A stretch of DNA of 64,000 nt, taken from contig JADJLT010000006.1 of NCBI GenBank assembly GCA_016709965.1, positions 496,001-560,000 on the forward strand, read 5' to 3'. This DNA comes from Betaproteobacteria bacterium. GTDB lineage: Bacteria > Pseudomonadota > Gammaproteobacteria > Burkholderiales > Rhodocyclaceae. The notes beneath the pieces are model-generated. The model searched no databases and was not told the origin of the DNA. It saw only the letters and a program-made list of their open reading frames with translations. Shown here piece after piece: positions 20,414 through 29,876 of the stretch. Both the position numbers and the translations under genes were made by a program. How positions within the stretch are numbered: position 1 is the stretch's first letter; every line of letters starts with the position of its first letter.

Positions 20414-20497
20414 ATCCTGAATCTCCTCACTGATGGTTAATGCGCCATAGTGCGCCTATATCGGGACGCTGTCTTCGTCCTTGTTGCTTTACCGAGC

Positions 20498-21121
20498 TTA
20501 CGCCATCCCCAGTGCTTTGTAATATTGCGCGATGGCCGGCATGCTAGCGATGCGCAGCATGTGCGCCTTGAGCTTGGGGGCGACACTGTCGACCAGATCA
20601 GCCGGAATGTGGTCGAGCTTGCCCGAGCATAACCAGCGGACCAGGACGAAGGCTTTGAGGTCGGCGATGGTCAGGCGGTTGTCGGAAAAGTACTGGCCGC
20701 CATGGCTTTCCAGTTGAGACTCCAGCCAGTGCAGGTATTGCGTGATGGCACCGCTGACCAGCGCATTGCGTGAGGCTTCCAGAGCTTCGCCGGTTAAGCC
20801 GAACGTGGCGCCGAGCTTGATATTGACGTCTTCCAGCGCCCCGAGGATTTCGTCGCAGAGCAGTGCCTGGAACGGGTCGGTCGGATACAGTCCGGCGAGC
20901 TTGCCAGCGTAGCGCGTGATGGCATCGCTTTGCGTGACTTGGGCGTCATCGACGTGCAGCGTCGGCACCTGATTCAGTGGTGTGGTCTTGCGGACTTCGG
21001 GAAAAGAGCTCGGCGCGAAGCGAAAATCCTCGAACGGAATACCGCCCAGATGCAGGGCGAGTCGCGCCGGTTCCGCGCGTCCGCCGGGGAAATCGAAATA
21101 GGTCAGCTTCAGTTTGGGCAT
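20498..21121 (-). CDS. Glutathione S-transferase, sigma/prostaglandin-synthase-like
   Basis: 207 residues. The thioredoxin-like N-terminal domain reads LTYFDFPGGRAEPARLALHL with Tyr8 as the likely catalytic residue. The NQVPTLHVDDAQVTQSDAITRY segment carries the cis-Pro and the glutathione-binding Ser. A helical C-terminal domain follows. It is probably cytosolic and conjugates or reduces small molecules with glutathione; the substrate is unknown. Confidence 0.9.
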   Translation of the reverse strand: MPKLKLTYFDFPGGRAEPARLALHLGGIPFEDFRFAPSSFPEVRKTTPLNQVPTLHVDDAQVTQSDAITRYAGKLAGLYPTDPFQALLCDEILGALEDVNIKLGATFGLTGEALEASRNALVSGAITQYLHWLESQLESHGGQYFSDNRLTIADLKAFVLVRWLCSGKLDHIPADLVDSVAPKLKAHMLRIASMPAIAQYYKALGMA

Positions 21122-21294
21122 AAATTATTCCTTTCATCAGGTCGTGGGGATAGGGCTCTCAAGCTTAGTGCGTCAGCAAAACCAGGCGTGCGTTGAAGGT
21201 ACTTTCTGCCCCATGCTGGCATGATCAGTGAAGCTCCTAGCTTCAGAGCATGGTCCGGACAAAAAGGTGCAAATTTTCGTGGTGACAAGCGTGT

Positions 21295-21333
21295 TTCCAG
21301 TTTTGGGCGATTTTTCCGGTTGACCGTAGCAGC
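21295..21333 (-). repeat. Dispersed CGGTCAACCG element upstream of purM
   Basis: On the minus strand it reads GCTACGGTCAACCGGAAAAA and then TCGCCCAAAACTGGAAA. It lies in the 306-bp gap between the GST and purM genes, about 95 bp upstream of purM. The rest of that gap shows no gene. Confidence 0.75.
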
Positions 21334-21427
21334 TTTGCCGGGCGGACGGTTAGGGGGCGGGAACGGTTTCGGGTAAAATCGCCGTTTTTTCCAGCAGCGT
21401 TTGCTGCCTCTTGGCGCCTAATTGACC

Positions 21428-22471
21428 ATGACCCAGAATACTTCCCTCTCCTACCGTGATGCTGGCGTCGATATCGATGCCGGTGATGCACTCGTCGAAC
21501 GTATCAAGCCGTTGGCCAAGAAGACCCTGCGCGAGGGCGTACTGGGCGGCATTGGTGGTTTCGGCGCGCTGTTCGAAGTGCCAAAGCGTTACAAGGAGCC
21601 GGTGTTGGTGTCCGGCACCGATGGTGTTGGCACCAAGCTGCGCTTGGCTTTTGACCTGAATCGGCACGATACGGTGGGCCAGGATCTGGTCGCCATGAGC
21701 GTCAATGACATTCTGGTGCTCGGCGCCGAGTCTCTGTTCTTCCTCGACTACTTCGCCTGCGGCAAGCTCGATGTCGATACCGCCGCTGCGGTTGTTGGCG
21801 GCATTGCCAAGGGCTGCGAACTGGCGGGTTGTGCGCTGATTGGTGGTGAAACTGCCGAGATGCCGGGCATGTACCCGGCCGGCGAATACGATCTGGCCGG
21901 TTTTGCGGTAGGCGTTGTTGAAAAGTCGAAAGCTATCGATGGCAAGGCCTCGATTGTTCCGGGTGACGTGGTGCTCGGCTTGGCTTCGTCAGGCGCCCAC
22001 TCCAACGGTTACTCGCTGGTGCGCAAGATCATTGAACGCTCCAAGCCGGACATGAATGCCAAGTTTGACGGCGAGCGTACGCTGGCCGACGTGGTCATGG
22101 CGCCGACCCGCATCTACGTCAAGCAAGTGCTGGCGACCATGGAAAAGGTCTCGATCAAGGGCATGGCCCATATCACCGGTGGCGGCTTGCTCGAAAACGT
22201 GCCGCGTGTGTTGCCGGAAAGCACCGTTGCCGAGCTGGAAAAGGCTGCCTGGCCGCGTCCGAAGCTGTTCGACTGGATGCAGGCCGAAGGCAATGTCGCC
22301 GAAAACGAAATGCACCGTGTCTTCAATTGCGGTATCGGTCTGGTGGTCGTCGTTGCGGCGGCGGATGCCGATGTCGCCATGGCCGAACTGAAGGCTCAGG
22401 GCGAAGCCGTTTATCGCATCGGCAAGATCCGGGCGCGCGCCGGTGACGAAGCGCAGACCCTTGTGGTCTAA
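21428..22471 (+). CDS. purM: Phosphoribosylformylglycinamidine cyclo-ligase
   Basis: 347 residues from the ATG at 21428; an earlier in-frame TTG at 21422 is less likely. Family motifs include [14 protein letters not shown] (about 63-76), the [11 protein letters not shown] loop near 138, and [13 protein letters not shown] near 180. It closes the imidazole ring in purine synthesis. In many betaproteobacteria purM is near hda, as here (about 3.7 kb away). The next gene overlaps its end by 29 bp. Confidence 0.97.
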   Translation: MTQNTSLSYRDAGVDIDAGDALVERIKPLAKKTLREGVLGGIGGFGALFEVPKRYKEPVLVSGTDGVGTKLRLAFDLNRHDTVGQDLVAMSVNDILVLGAESLFFLDYFACGKLDVDTAAAVVGGIAKGCELAGCALIGGETAEMPGMYPAGEYDLAGFAVGVVEKSKAIDGKASIVPGDVVLGLASSGAHSNGYSLVRKIIERSKPDMNAKFDGERTLADVVMAPTRIYVKQVLATMEKVSIKGMAHITGGGLLENVPRVLPESTVAELEKAAWPRPKLFDWMQAEGNVAENEMHRVFNCGIGLVVVVAAADADVAMAELKAQGEAVYRIGKIRARAGDEAQTLVV

Positions 22472-23105
22472 ATGGCAGTGGCGGGTCGCGGCAGTTGTCT
22501 GTGGCCTGCTCTTGCTGAACGGCTCGTCGACTGTCTGGGCGGCGAGCGAGAAAGCTTCGGCCAAACCGGCCACCGCCCGCCATGCCGCCAGTCGGCATGC
22601 CAGACATTCAAAACGGATTAAGGCGCCAAATCGCGCCCATGGTGGTTCGACGGCCGAGGCGTTCGGACAGGCCGACCTGGTTGACGGGAGTACTTCCGGG
22701 CTCCACGGACATGCCAGTTTTTATGGCACCGGTTTTCAAGGGCGCAAGACTTCGACCGGCGACACATTTGACGTCAATCTCTTTACCGCAGCCAGCAACC
22801 GCTTTCCACTGGGTACCGTGCTGGCTGTTCGGCGGATGGACAACGACCGTTGTGCCATCGTCAAGGTCAATGACCGCATGCACGCGAAACATCGCAAACG
22901 CATCATCGACGTGTCGCGCGGGGTTGCGGAATACCTCAACATGATTCGCGCCGGCGTGGTCATGGTCCGAGTCATGCCTTTGCCGGGCGGAAAAATCGGG
23001 CGTGGCGGCGAATCTTGTCATGCCGCGTTCGAGCCGGAGGAAGAGTGTACTTCCTGTGGTCAACCGGAAAAATTGCCCGATTTTGAAAAGCAGGACGGCG
23101 ACTGA
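22443..23105 (+). CDS. RlpA-like septal lytic transglycosylase family protein
   Basis: 220 residues from a GTG that overlaps purM by 29 bp. It has a signal peptide (hydrophobic residues about 15-33, cleavage after TVWA), a Lys/His-rich linker, then a double-psi beta-barrel domain with [19 protein letters not shown] (about 89-107) and [17 protein letters not shown] near 154-170. RlpA proteins cut or bind denuded peptidoglycan. The SPOR domain common in RlpA is absent. The C-terminus ([16 protein letters not shown]) is encoded by a dispersed repeat copy. Confidence 0.85.
   Translation: MTKRRPLWSKWQWRVAAVVCGLLLLNGSSTVWAASEKASAKPATARHAASRHARHSKRIKAPNRAHGGSTAEAFGQADLVDGSTSGLHGHASFYGTGFQGRKTSTGDTFDVNLFTAASNRFPLGTVLAVRRMDNDRCAIVKVNDRMHAKHRKRIIDVSRGVAEYLNMIRAGVVMVRVMPLPGGKIGRGGESCHAAFEPEEECTSCGQPEKLPDFEKQDGD
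23054..23090 (+). repeat. Dispersed CGGTCAACCG element at the 3' end of the RlpA-like gene
   Basis: TGTGGTCAACCGGAAAAATT followed by GCCCGATTTTGAAAAG matches the family. It is translated as the last residues of the RlpA-like protein. Confidence 0.65.
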
Positions 23106-23199
23106 CGGCTGCTTGAATTCTCTTCTGTCGATTCGGCCACTTCGTTACAATCCCTGTCGCTGCTGACTGTCCGGTCAGTCCGGAAACTTGCCGAATGCC

Positions 23200-24351
23200 A
23201 TGAAGAAAAATACCCGTTTCGGAATTATTGCGATTGCTCTCGCCGGTTTGGCTGGTCTGGCCTACACCGCTTACACCGCCAATCGGGCGCCGGCTGCTGC
23301 CCCGCTGGCGGCTGGCAATGCGCCTGCACCCGCCAAGCCGGCAGCCGGCGGGGCACCCGCCAGTTTCCCGATTTCTGTCGAGGTCGCCAAAGTGGCGAGC
23401 AGTGATTTTTCGGATGACGCGTTGGCGGTGGGCACGCTGAAATCGAATGAATCCGTGGTGTTGCGCCCTGAAATCGCGGGCCGGATTGCCGCTATCAGCT
23501 TCAAGGATGGTGCGGTCGTCGGCAAAGGCGCCGTGCTGGTGGTATTTGATGCGGCGATTCAGGACGCCGAGTTGCAGCAAGCACGGGCCAATCTGGCGCT
23601 GGCGCGCAGCAGCTACCAGCGAAACGCTGAACTGGTCGGCAAGAAATTTCTTAGTCAGCAAGCGCTCGATGGTTCCGCCGCCACGCTGAAAGTGCAGGAG
23701 GCCGCCGTTCGCCTGGCGGAAGCGAAGGCCGCCAAGATGCGCATCAAGGCGCCGTTCAAGGGCATGCTGGGTTTGCGCAATGTCAGCGTCGGCGATTACG
23801 TCAAGGATGGCCAGGATCTGATCAACATCGAAGATGTAGCCACGCTGCGCGTGGATTTCAAGTTGCCTGAAACCTATCTCGGGCGCATCGCCAAAGGCCA
23901 GCGCGTTGATGTGCTGAGTGATGCTTTACCGGGCGAGCATTTCAATGCGGTGCTGGATGCCGTCGATCCGATGGTCGATCAAAACGGCCGGGCTATTTCG
24001 GCCCGGGCTCGTCTCGACAACGCGGCCGGCAAGTTGCGCCCGGGGATGTTCGTTCGCGTCCGACTGCAATTCGGCGAGCGCAAGGGTGTGCTGATGGTGC
24101 CCGAGCAGGCCATCGTTCCGGGTGGTCAGCCGGCGGTGTTCAAGGTGGTCGATGGCAAGGCGGCGCTGACCAAGGTCAGCCTGGGGGTACGTCGTGCGGC
24201 ACAGGTCGAGGTGGTTGAAGGCCTCGCAGAAGGCGATCTGGTCGTCACTGCCGGCCAGTTGAAATTGCGCGAAGGGGCATCGGTCAAGACCGTGGGCGAT
24301 GGTGCGCCGCCAGCGGCAGCGCCAGTCAAGCCGGGTGTGGCCGACAAATGA
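23200..24351 (+). CDS. RND efflux periplasmic adaptor (membrane fusion protein)
   Basis: 383 residues from the ATG at 23200 (MKKNTRFGIIAIALAGLAGL). A signal/anchor segment is followed by an Ala/Pro linker, a lipoyl-like half (VVLRPEIAGRIAAISFKDGA), a coiled-coil hairpin (about 115-180), a second lipoyl half and a beta-barrel with RLDNAAGKLRPGMFVRVRL near 275. It links the inner-membrane RND pump to an outer-membrane channel. Its stop overlaps the pump gene as ATGA. No TolC-type gene is adjacent. Confidence 0.93.
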   Translation: MKKNTRFGIIAIALAGLAGLAYTAYTANRAPAAAPLAAGNAPAPAKPAAGGAPASFPISVEVAKVASSDFSDDALAVGTLKSNESVVLRPEIAGRIAAISFKDGAVVGKGAVLVVFDAAIQDAELQQARANLALARSSYQRNAELVGKKFLSQQALDGSAATLKVQEAAVRLAEAKAAKMRIKAPFKGMLGLRNVSVGDYVKDGQDLINIEDVATLRVDFKLPETYLGRIAKGQRVDVLSDALPGEHFNAVLDAVDPMVDQNGRAISARARLDNAAGKLRPGMFVRVRLQFGERKGVLMVPEQAIVPGGQPAVFKVVDGKAALTKVSLGVRRAAQVEVVEGLAEGDLVVTAGQLKLREGASVKTVGDGAPPAAAPVKPGVADK

Positions 24352-27300
24352 AGATTTCCGACCTGTGCATCAAGCGGCCGGTCTTCGCCACCGTCTTGTC
24401 GCTGGTCATCATGCTGCTTGGTATTGTCTCCTACACCCGGCTGCCGGTACGCGAGTACCCGAAGATTGATGAGCCAGTGGTCACGGTCGGCACGACCTAT
24501 CGCGGTGCTTCCGCAGAAATCATCGAGTCTCAGGTCACCAAGCCACTGGAGGATTCGCTGGCAGGGATCGAAGGCGTCGAGGTCATCACGTCGATCTCGC
24601 GGGCCGAGAACAGCCAGATTTCAGTGCGTTTCAAGTTGGAGCGGGCACCTGATTCGGCTGCATCCGATGTCCGTGACCGGGTGTCCCGCGTCCGTAACAA
24701 GTTGCCGGATGCGGTTGATGAACCGGTTATCGCCAAAGTCGAGGCAGACGCCAATCCCGTCATCTGGATCGCCTTTTCATCCGACAAGCATTCGGCGCTG
24801 GAAGTCACCGATGTGGCCACCCGCATCGTCAAGCCGCGCCTGCAAACCTTGCCCGGCGCAGCCGATGTGCGCGTCTTTGGCGACCGCAAGTTTGCCATGC
24901 GCATCTGGCTCGACAAGCAGCGTCTGGCTGCCTATCAGCTGACGCCGGCGGATGTCGAGGATGCGCTGCGCAAGCAGAATGTCGAGGTGCCGGCCGGGCG
25001 GATCGAAAGTCGCGAACGCGAATTTTCGGTGGTGGCCAATACTGATCTGAAGACGCCCGAGGAATTCGGCGCGGCGGTGGTCAAGACTGTTAACGGCTAT
25101 CCGGTGCGTATCAGTGATCTCGGGCGGGTGGAAATCGGGGCGGCTGAAGAGCGCAGCTCGGTTCGGTTCAAAGGCCGATCGGCGGTAGCGCTCGGGGTCA
25201 TCAAGCAGGCGACGGCCAATCCGCTCGAATTATCGAAGGCGCTGCGCGCCGATCTGCCGAAGATCACCGCCGAACTGCCTGCGGGGATGACCGCGGATCT
25301 GTCTTACGACTCGTCGGTGTTCATCGATCGCTCGATCGAGTCGGTGTTCAAGACCATCGGCGAAGCGATCCTGCTCGTGCTGGCGATCATTTTCTTTTTT
25401 CTGCGCAATTTCAGGGCCACGCTGATCCCGCTGGTGACCATCCCTGTCTCGCTGGTTGGTGCCTTCGGCATCATGTTTGCCCTCGGTTTCACGATCAATA
25501 CGCTCACCTTGCTCGCGTTGGTGCTGGCGATTGGGCTAGTGGTGGACGACGCCATCGTCGTGCTGGAAAACATCTACCGGCATATCGAGGAAGGCATGCC
25601 GCGCCGACAGGCGGCCTTGCAGGGGGCGAAGGAGATCGGCTTTGCCGTGGTGGCCATGACGCTGACACTGGCTGCGGTATACGCACCGGTTGCCTTCATG
25701 ACGGGTCGTACCGGCAAGCTGTTCATCGAATTTGCGCTGACCCTGGCCGGGGCCGTGCTGGTGTCTGGATTCGTCGCGCTGACCCTGTCGCCGATGATGT
25801 GCTCGATTTTGCTGAAGCACGACGACAAGCACGGCAAGGCCTTCATGATGATTGAAGGCTTCCTCAATTGGCTGAATGCCGCCTATAAAAAGGTACTGAC
25901 GGCGTCGCTCAATCGACGCTGGATCGTGCTGCTTGGTTTTCTCGTTGTTGCCGCTTCATGCGGTGTCCTGCTCAAGGCGTTGAAGTCGGAATTGGCGCCG
26001 ATTGAGGATCGCGGGATCATTTTTGGGATGTTTATCGCACCGGAGGGTGCGACGCTGAACTACACCGAAAAATATGCCCGGGAGATCGAAGGTATCTATA
26101 GCCAGACCAAGGATGTCGAGCGCTATTTTGTGGTGGCCGGCAACCCGACAGTCAGCCAGGGGATTTCCGTGCTGGGCCTGAACGACTGGGCCTTGCGCAA
26201 GCGAAATTCGCTCGCCATCGCCAAGGAGCTGTTTCCGAAGTTCGGTCAGATTCCTGGCGTCATGGCCTTCCCGATTACGCCGCCATCGCTTGGTCAGAGT
26301 GCCCGGGAGCGGCCAGTGAACTATGTCATCGTGACCTCCGCCAGTTACGAAGCATTGCAGAAGGTAACCGGGCAGTTTCTCGGCGAACTGGCGAAAAATC
26401 CGGGGCTGCAGAACATTGATACGGATCTCAAGCTGAACAAGCCAGAACTGTCGGTCGACGTTGATCGCAACAAGGCGGCGGACATGGGGGTGCCGGTCGA
26501 AACCATCGGCCGGACGCTGGAAACCTTTCTCGGTGGTCGGCAGGTCACCCGTTTCAAGCGCGATGGCGAGCAATACGACGTGATCGTCCAGGTTGCCGAT
26601 GTCGAGCGCCGGAATCCGGACGATATCCACGATATCTACGTTCGTGGGCGCGATGGCAGCATGATTTCGCTGGAGAATCTGGTGTCGGTCAGGGAAACGA
26701 TCAGCCCGCGCGAACTGAATCACTTTGGCCAGCGTCGGGCGGTGACGATCACCGCCAACCTGGCGCCGGGTTATACGCTGGGCGAGGCGCTGACCTATAT
26801 GGATGGCGTTGCCAATCAGGTATTAAAACCAGGCTACGCCGTTGATTACAACGGTCAGTCGCGCGAGTTCCGCCAATCTTCGTCGTCGTTGGCCTTGACC
26901 TTCGGCCTGGCGCTGGCCTTCATCTACCTGGTGCTGGCCGCGCAATTTGAAAGCTTCCGTGATCCCTTCATCATCATGCTCACCGTGCCTTTGTCGATGG
27001 CGGGTGCGCTGCTCGCCCTGTGGTTAGCCAACGGGACACTCAATGTGTATAGCCAGATCGGCCTCGTCACGCTGGTCGGGCTGATTACCAAGCACGGCAT
27101 CCTGATCGTCGAATTCGCCAATCAATTACAGGAGAAGGGTATGTCTATCAAGGAGGCGGTCATCGAGTCCGCCTTCCTGCGTCTGCGGCCCATTTTGATG
27201 ACGACCGGTGCCATGGTCCTCGGTGCCGTGCCGCTGGCCCTGGCGACCGGGGCAGGAGCGGAGTCGCGGCAGCAGATTGGCTGGGTCATCGTCGGTGGCC

Positions 27301-27401
27301 TGCTGCTGGGCACATTTTTCACGCTGTTCGTGGTGCCGACGGTTTATTCGCTGTTGGCGGCGAAAAAAGAGGTCGTCATCACCGAATCCAATGCTTGCTG
27401 A
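24348..27401 (+). CDS. RND multidrug efflux transporter, HAE1 family
   Basis: 1017 residues with the duplicated RND fold. An N-terminal helix begins DLCIKRPVFATVLSLVIMLL, two large periplasmic loops follow, and GLVVDDAIVVLENIYRHIEEG near residue 395 carries the Asp-Asp proton-relay pair. The second half has GLITKHGILIVEFANQLQE near 915. The single Asp pair of HAE1 pumps separates it from metal-specific CzcA types. It exports hydrophobic or amphiphilic compounds by proton antiport. No dedicated regulator is visible next to it. Confidence 0.95.
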   Translation: MKISDLCIKRPVFATVLSLVIMLLGIVSYTRLPVREYPKIDEPVVTVGTTYRGASAEIIESQVTKPLEDSLAGIEGVEVITSISRAENSQISVRFKLERAPDSAASDVRDRVSRVRNKLPDAVDEPVIAKVEADANPVIWIAFSSDKHSALEVTDVATRIVKPRLQTLPGAADVRVFGDRKFAMRIWLDKQRLAAYQLTPADVEDALRKQNVEVPAGRIESREREFSVVANTDLKTPEEFGAAVVKTVNGYPVRISDLGRVEIGAAEERSSVRFKGRSAVALGVIKQATANPLELSKALRADLPKITAELPAGMTADLSYDSSVFIDRSIESVFKTIGEAILLVLAIIFFFLRNFRATLIPLVTIPVSLVGAFGIMFALGFTINTLTLLALVLAIGLVVDDAIVVLENIYRHIEEGMPRRQAALQGAKEIGFAVVAMTLTLAAVYAPVAFMTGRTGKLFIEFALTLAGAVLVSGFVALTLSPMMCSILLKHDDKHGKAFMMIEGFLNWLNAAYKKVLTASLNRRWIVLLGFLVVAASCGVLLKALKSELAPIEDRGIIFGMFIAPEGATLNYTEKYAREIEGIYSQTKDVERYFVVAGNPTVSQGISVLGLNDWALRKRNSLAIAKELFPKFGQIPGVMAFPITPPSLGQSARERPVNYVIVTSASYEALQKVTGQFLGELAKNPGLQNIDTDLKLNKPELSVDVDRNKAADMGVPVETIGRTLETFLGGRQVTRFKRDGEQYDVIVQVADVERRNPDDIHDIYVRGRDGSMISLENLVSVRETISPRELNHFGQRRAVTITANLAPGYTLGEALTYMDGVANQVLKPGYAVDYNGQSREFRQSSSSLALTFGLALAFIYLVLAAQFESFRDPFIIMLTVPLSMAGALLALWLANGTLNVYSQIGLVTLVGLITKHGILIVEFANQLQEKGMSIKEAVIESAFLRLRPILMTTGAMVLGAVPLALATGAGAESRQQIGWVIVGGLLLGTFFTLFVVPTVYSLLAAKKEVVITESNAC

Positions 27402-27451
27402 ATTTCAACAAAAACTCCAATATATAGAAAATTGAAAATCGGAGTGGATGC

Positions 27452-28579
27452 ATGGACGCAAGCCTGCGTGTTTTTGTAGTCGATGATGATCAAATTATTC
27501 TCGACGTATTGTCCGTAGCACTGGATGGTGTCTGCGAACTGGAAAAATTTGCGTCGGCCGAGGCATGTCTGAATCGACTGGCAGAAGCGAAGCCCGATCT
27601 CTTCCTGCTGGATGTATCAATGCCGGAAATGGATGGTTACACGCTGTGTCACCGTCTGAAGGATGATTGGGACACTCAGGATATTCCTGTGCTTTTCGTT
27701 TCGGCTGGCGACGATAGTGAAACCCGCATGGCATGTTATGAAGCCGGGGGCGACGATTTTATCCAGAAGCCCTTTGACCCGGCCGAGTTGCTCGGCAAGG
27801 TAAATGTTGCCGGGCGCATCATTGAAGAAAAGAAAGCCCTGCGCGAGCAGGCCGGCTACGCGCAACGGACAGCCATGGCCGCCATGGTCAGCATGGGTGA
27901 GCTGGGTGTTGTGCTGCAATTTCTCAGTAAATCCTTTGCCTGCAACACGGTCGACGAACTGGCCTCGGAACTGCTCCAGGCGATGGGTCAGTATGACCTG
28001 CAGGCGGCCGTGCAGATGCGGCTTGGCGACGAGGTGTTGTCACTGAGCCAGAACGGTCACAACGTGCCGCTGGAAGTCTCGGTGCTCAATCATGTCCGCA
28101 ACAGCGGCCGGATTTTTCAGTTCAAGTCGCGCTGCGCCTTCAACTACGGTCGGGTCACCCTGATGGTCAACAACATGCCGCTGGAAGACAGCGATCGATG
28201 CGGTCGCATTCGCGACAATGGCGCGCTGCTGGCCGAGGGGGCCGATGCCCGTCTCAAGGCCATCGAAACCGAAATGCAATCGTCACAGCGGCGGGCCGGG
28301 ATTGAGGCGGCGCTGCCGCGGCTCTATTCGACGCTGGATGGTGTGCAGAACAATTACCGGCGCAACAGTTTTGAACTGACTCAGGTGATGATTGATTTTC
28401 AGGAGGCCTTGACCAAGGCCTTCATCCATCTTGGCCTGATGGAAAATCAGGAGGAGCGCTTGAGCAACATGGCCAACGAATTCATGCTGCGCGTCGTCGG
28501 TACGCAGGATGCTTCGCTGACCATTATCGGCCAGCTTGAAGCATTGGCCGACGACCTCAAGCTGATGTTGAAGAGCTGA
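27452..28579 (+). CDS. Response regulator with uncharacterised C-terminal domain
   Basis: 375 residues. Residues 5-120 form a receiver domain with acidic pair DDD near 11-13, phospho-acceptor Asp in LFLLDVSMPEMDGY (about 53), and Lys in IQKPFDP (about 107). A helical linker follows (IIEEKKALREQAGYAQRTAM), then about 230 residues without a recognisable HTH, GGDEF or HD-GYP motif. The tail is helical and may be a dimerisation or partner-binding module. It starts 50 bp after the RND pump, with no nearby sensor kinase. Confidence 0.85.
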   Translation: MDASLRVFVVDDDQIILDVLSVALDGVCELEKFASAEACLNRLAEAKPDLFLLDVSMPEMDGYTLCHRLKDDWDTQDIPVLFVSAGDDSETRMACYEAGGDDFIQKPFDPAELLGKVNVAGRIIEEKKALREQAGYAQRTAMAAMVSMGELGVVLQFLSKSFACNTVDELASELLQAMGQYDLQAAVQMRLGDEVLSLSQNGHNVPLEVSVLNHVRNSGRIFQFKSRCAFNYGRVTLMVNNMPLEDSDRCGRIRDNGALLAEGADARLKAIETEMQSSQRRAGIEAALPRLYSTLDGVQNNYRRNSFELTQVMIDFQEALTKAFIHLGLMENQEERLSNMANEFMLRVVGTQDASLTIIGQLEALADDLKLMLKS

Positions 28580-29513
28580 GAAACGCCTCGGTTCGGGCGC
28601 TGACTTTCTCGGTCAGCGTCGGATCCAGGCAATCGAAATTCTCGGCATCGAAAGAATTCGTCAGCCAGGTGATCTGGCGCTTGGCCAACTGGCGGGTGGC
28701 AAAGACGCCACGGTTGCGCATTTCCGGTTTGCTGCACAGGCCATCCTGCGCATCCCACATCTGCCGGTAGCCGACGCAGCGCATGGACGGCAGATTGGCG
28801 TGCAGCGCGTATTTTTGGCGCAGTATGGCCAGTTCTTCATCCAGCCCACCGAGCAGCATTTCGTCAAAGCGCCGTTCAATGCGTTTGTGCAGCACGGCGC
28901 GGTCAGAGGGCAGCAGGCTGATCGACAGGAAATCATAAGGTGGCCGCTGTTGCTCGCTTTCGGCCAGTAGTTCGGACATCGGGCGGCCGCTCAGGCGGCA
29001 GATTTCAAGGGCGCGCTGCAGGCGCTGGCTGTCCGTCGGATGCAGGCGTGCGGCGGTTGTCGGGTCAAGCGCAGCCAGTTTGGCGTGCATCGCCGGCCAG
29101 CCATCGGCAGCAGCTTCGGCATCGATCTCGGCGCGCAGCGCTGCATCGGCCTGGGGCAACTCGGCCAATCCCTGCAGCAATGCGCGGAAATAGAGCATCG
29201 TGCCGCCGACCAGCAGCGGTACCTTGCCCACCGCGGTGATTTCGTCCATGGCGGTCAGCGCATCGGCGCGGAAGCGGGCGGCCGAGTAGCTCTCCTCGGG
29301 TGAAATCAGATCGATCAGGCGATGCGGGTAGCGCTCCAAGGTGGCGCTGTCCGGCTTGGCGGTGCCAATATCCATGTCGCGAAAGACCTGGGCTGAGTCG
29401 ACGCTGATCAGTTCAATGGGGAAACGATCGGCCAGTGCCATGGCGAGCGCCGTCTTTCCTGAGGCCGTGGGGCCCATGACCAGGATGGCTGGTGGATTGC
29501 GGGGGGAGTTCAT
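28557..29513 (-). CDS. miaA: tRNA dimethylallyltransferase
   Basis: 318 residues from the ATG at 29511-29513 (MNSPRNPPAILVMGPTASG). The P-loop is GPTASGKTALAM, and the DSAQVFRDMDIGTAKP motif (about 39-54) contains the catalytic Asp. It adds dimethylallyl to A37 of tRNAs reading UNN codons. The 3' end overlaps the convergent response regulator gene by 23 bp. The longer upstream open frame is not supported. Confidence 0.96.
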   Translation of the reverse strand: MNSPRNPPAILVMGPTASGKTALAMALADRFPIELISVDSAQVFRDMDIGTAKPDSATLERYPHRLIDLISPEESYSAARFRADALTAMDEITAVGKVPLLVGGTMLYFRALLQGLAELPQADAALRAEIDAEAAADGWPAMHAKLAALDPTTAARLHPTDSQRLQRALEICRLSGRPMSELLAESEQQRPPYDFLSISLLPSDRAVLHKRIERRFDEMLLGGLDEELAILRQKYALHANLPSMRCVGYRQMWDAQDGLCSKPEMRNRGVFATRQLAKRQITWLTNSFDAENFDCLDPTLTEKVSARTEAFLSSSTSA

Positions 29514-29575
29514 TGCGGCCAATGCTACCACGCGGCGGGGTGGCCTATAATGGCCAAAACGTTCAGGGAGATGCC

Positions 29576-29812
29576 ATGCCGCTCGTTCCATGCCGCGCCT
29601 GCGGTCACCAGGTCGATATCTCGGCCGTTGCCTGCCCCGGTTGCGGGGCCACCAATCCGGGTCGCAAGATGAGCAAACAGCAGTCGGATCTGATCATCCT
29701 GCTCATTCAACTGGTCGTCGGCTTCGCGCTGGTCGTCGGTGTCAGCAGCTATGCATGGCAGACGGTTGGGCCAATCATCAAGAATCAGTTGAGCAAGCCG
29801 GTTCAGCAGTAG
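29576..29812 (+). CDS. Small zinc-ribbon membrane protein
   Basis: 78 residues from the ATG at 29576 with a CAGGGAG ribosome-binding site. An N-terminal zinc ribbon reads CRACGHQVDISAVACPGCGA (two CxxC pairs, about residues 6-25). One transmembrane helix follows at about 42-62. Such proteins are widespread and uncharacterised. It is divergent from miaA and is followed within 15 bp by a dispersed repeat. Confidence 0.75.
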   Translation: MPLVPCRACGHQVDISAVACPGCGATNPGRKMSKQQSDLIILLIQLVVGFALVVGVSSYAWQTVGPIIKNQLSKPVQQ

Positions 29813-29826
29813 TTGGCTGCAGAGTG

Positions 29827-29872
29827 GTTGCTGCGGTCAACCGGAAAAAACGACCGAAATCGAAATTTTTTG
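29827..29872 (+). repeat. Dispersed CGGTCAACCG element
   Basis: TTGCTGCGGTCAACCGGAAA then AAACGACCGAAATCGAAATTTTT is one of the best matches to the family. It fills the space between the converging zinc-ribbon gene and the gene ending at 29877. Confidence 0.8.
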
Positions 29873-29876
29873 GCCC

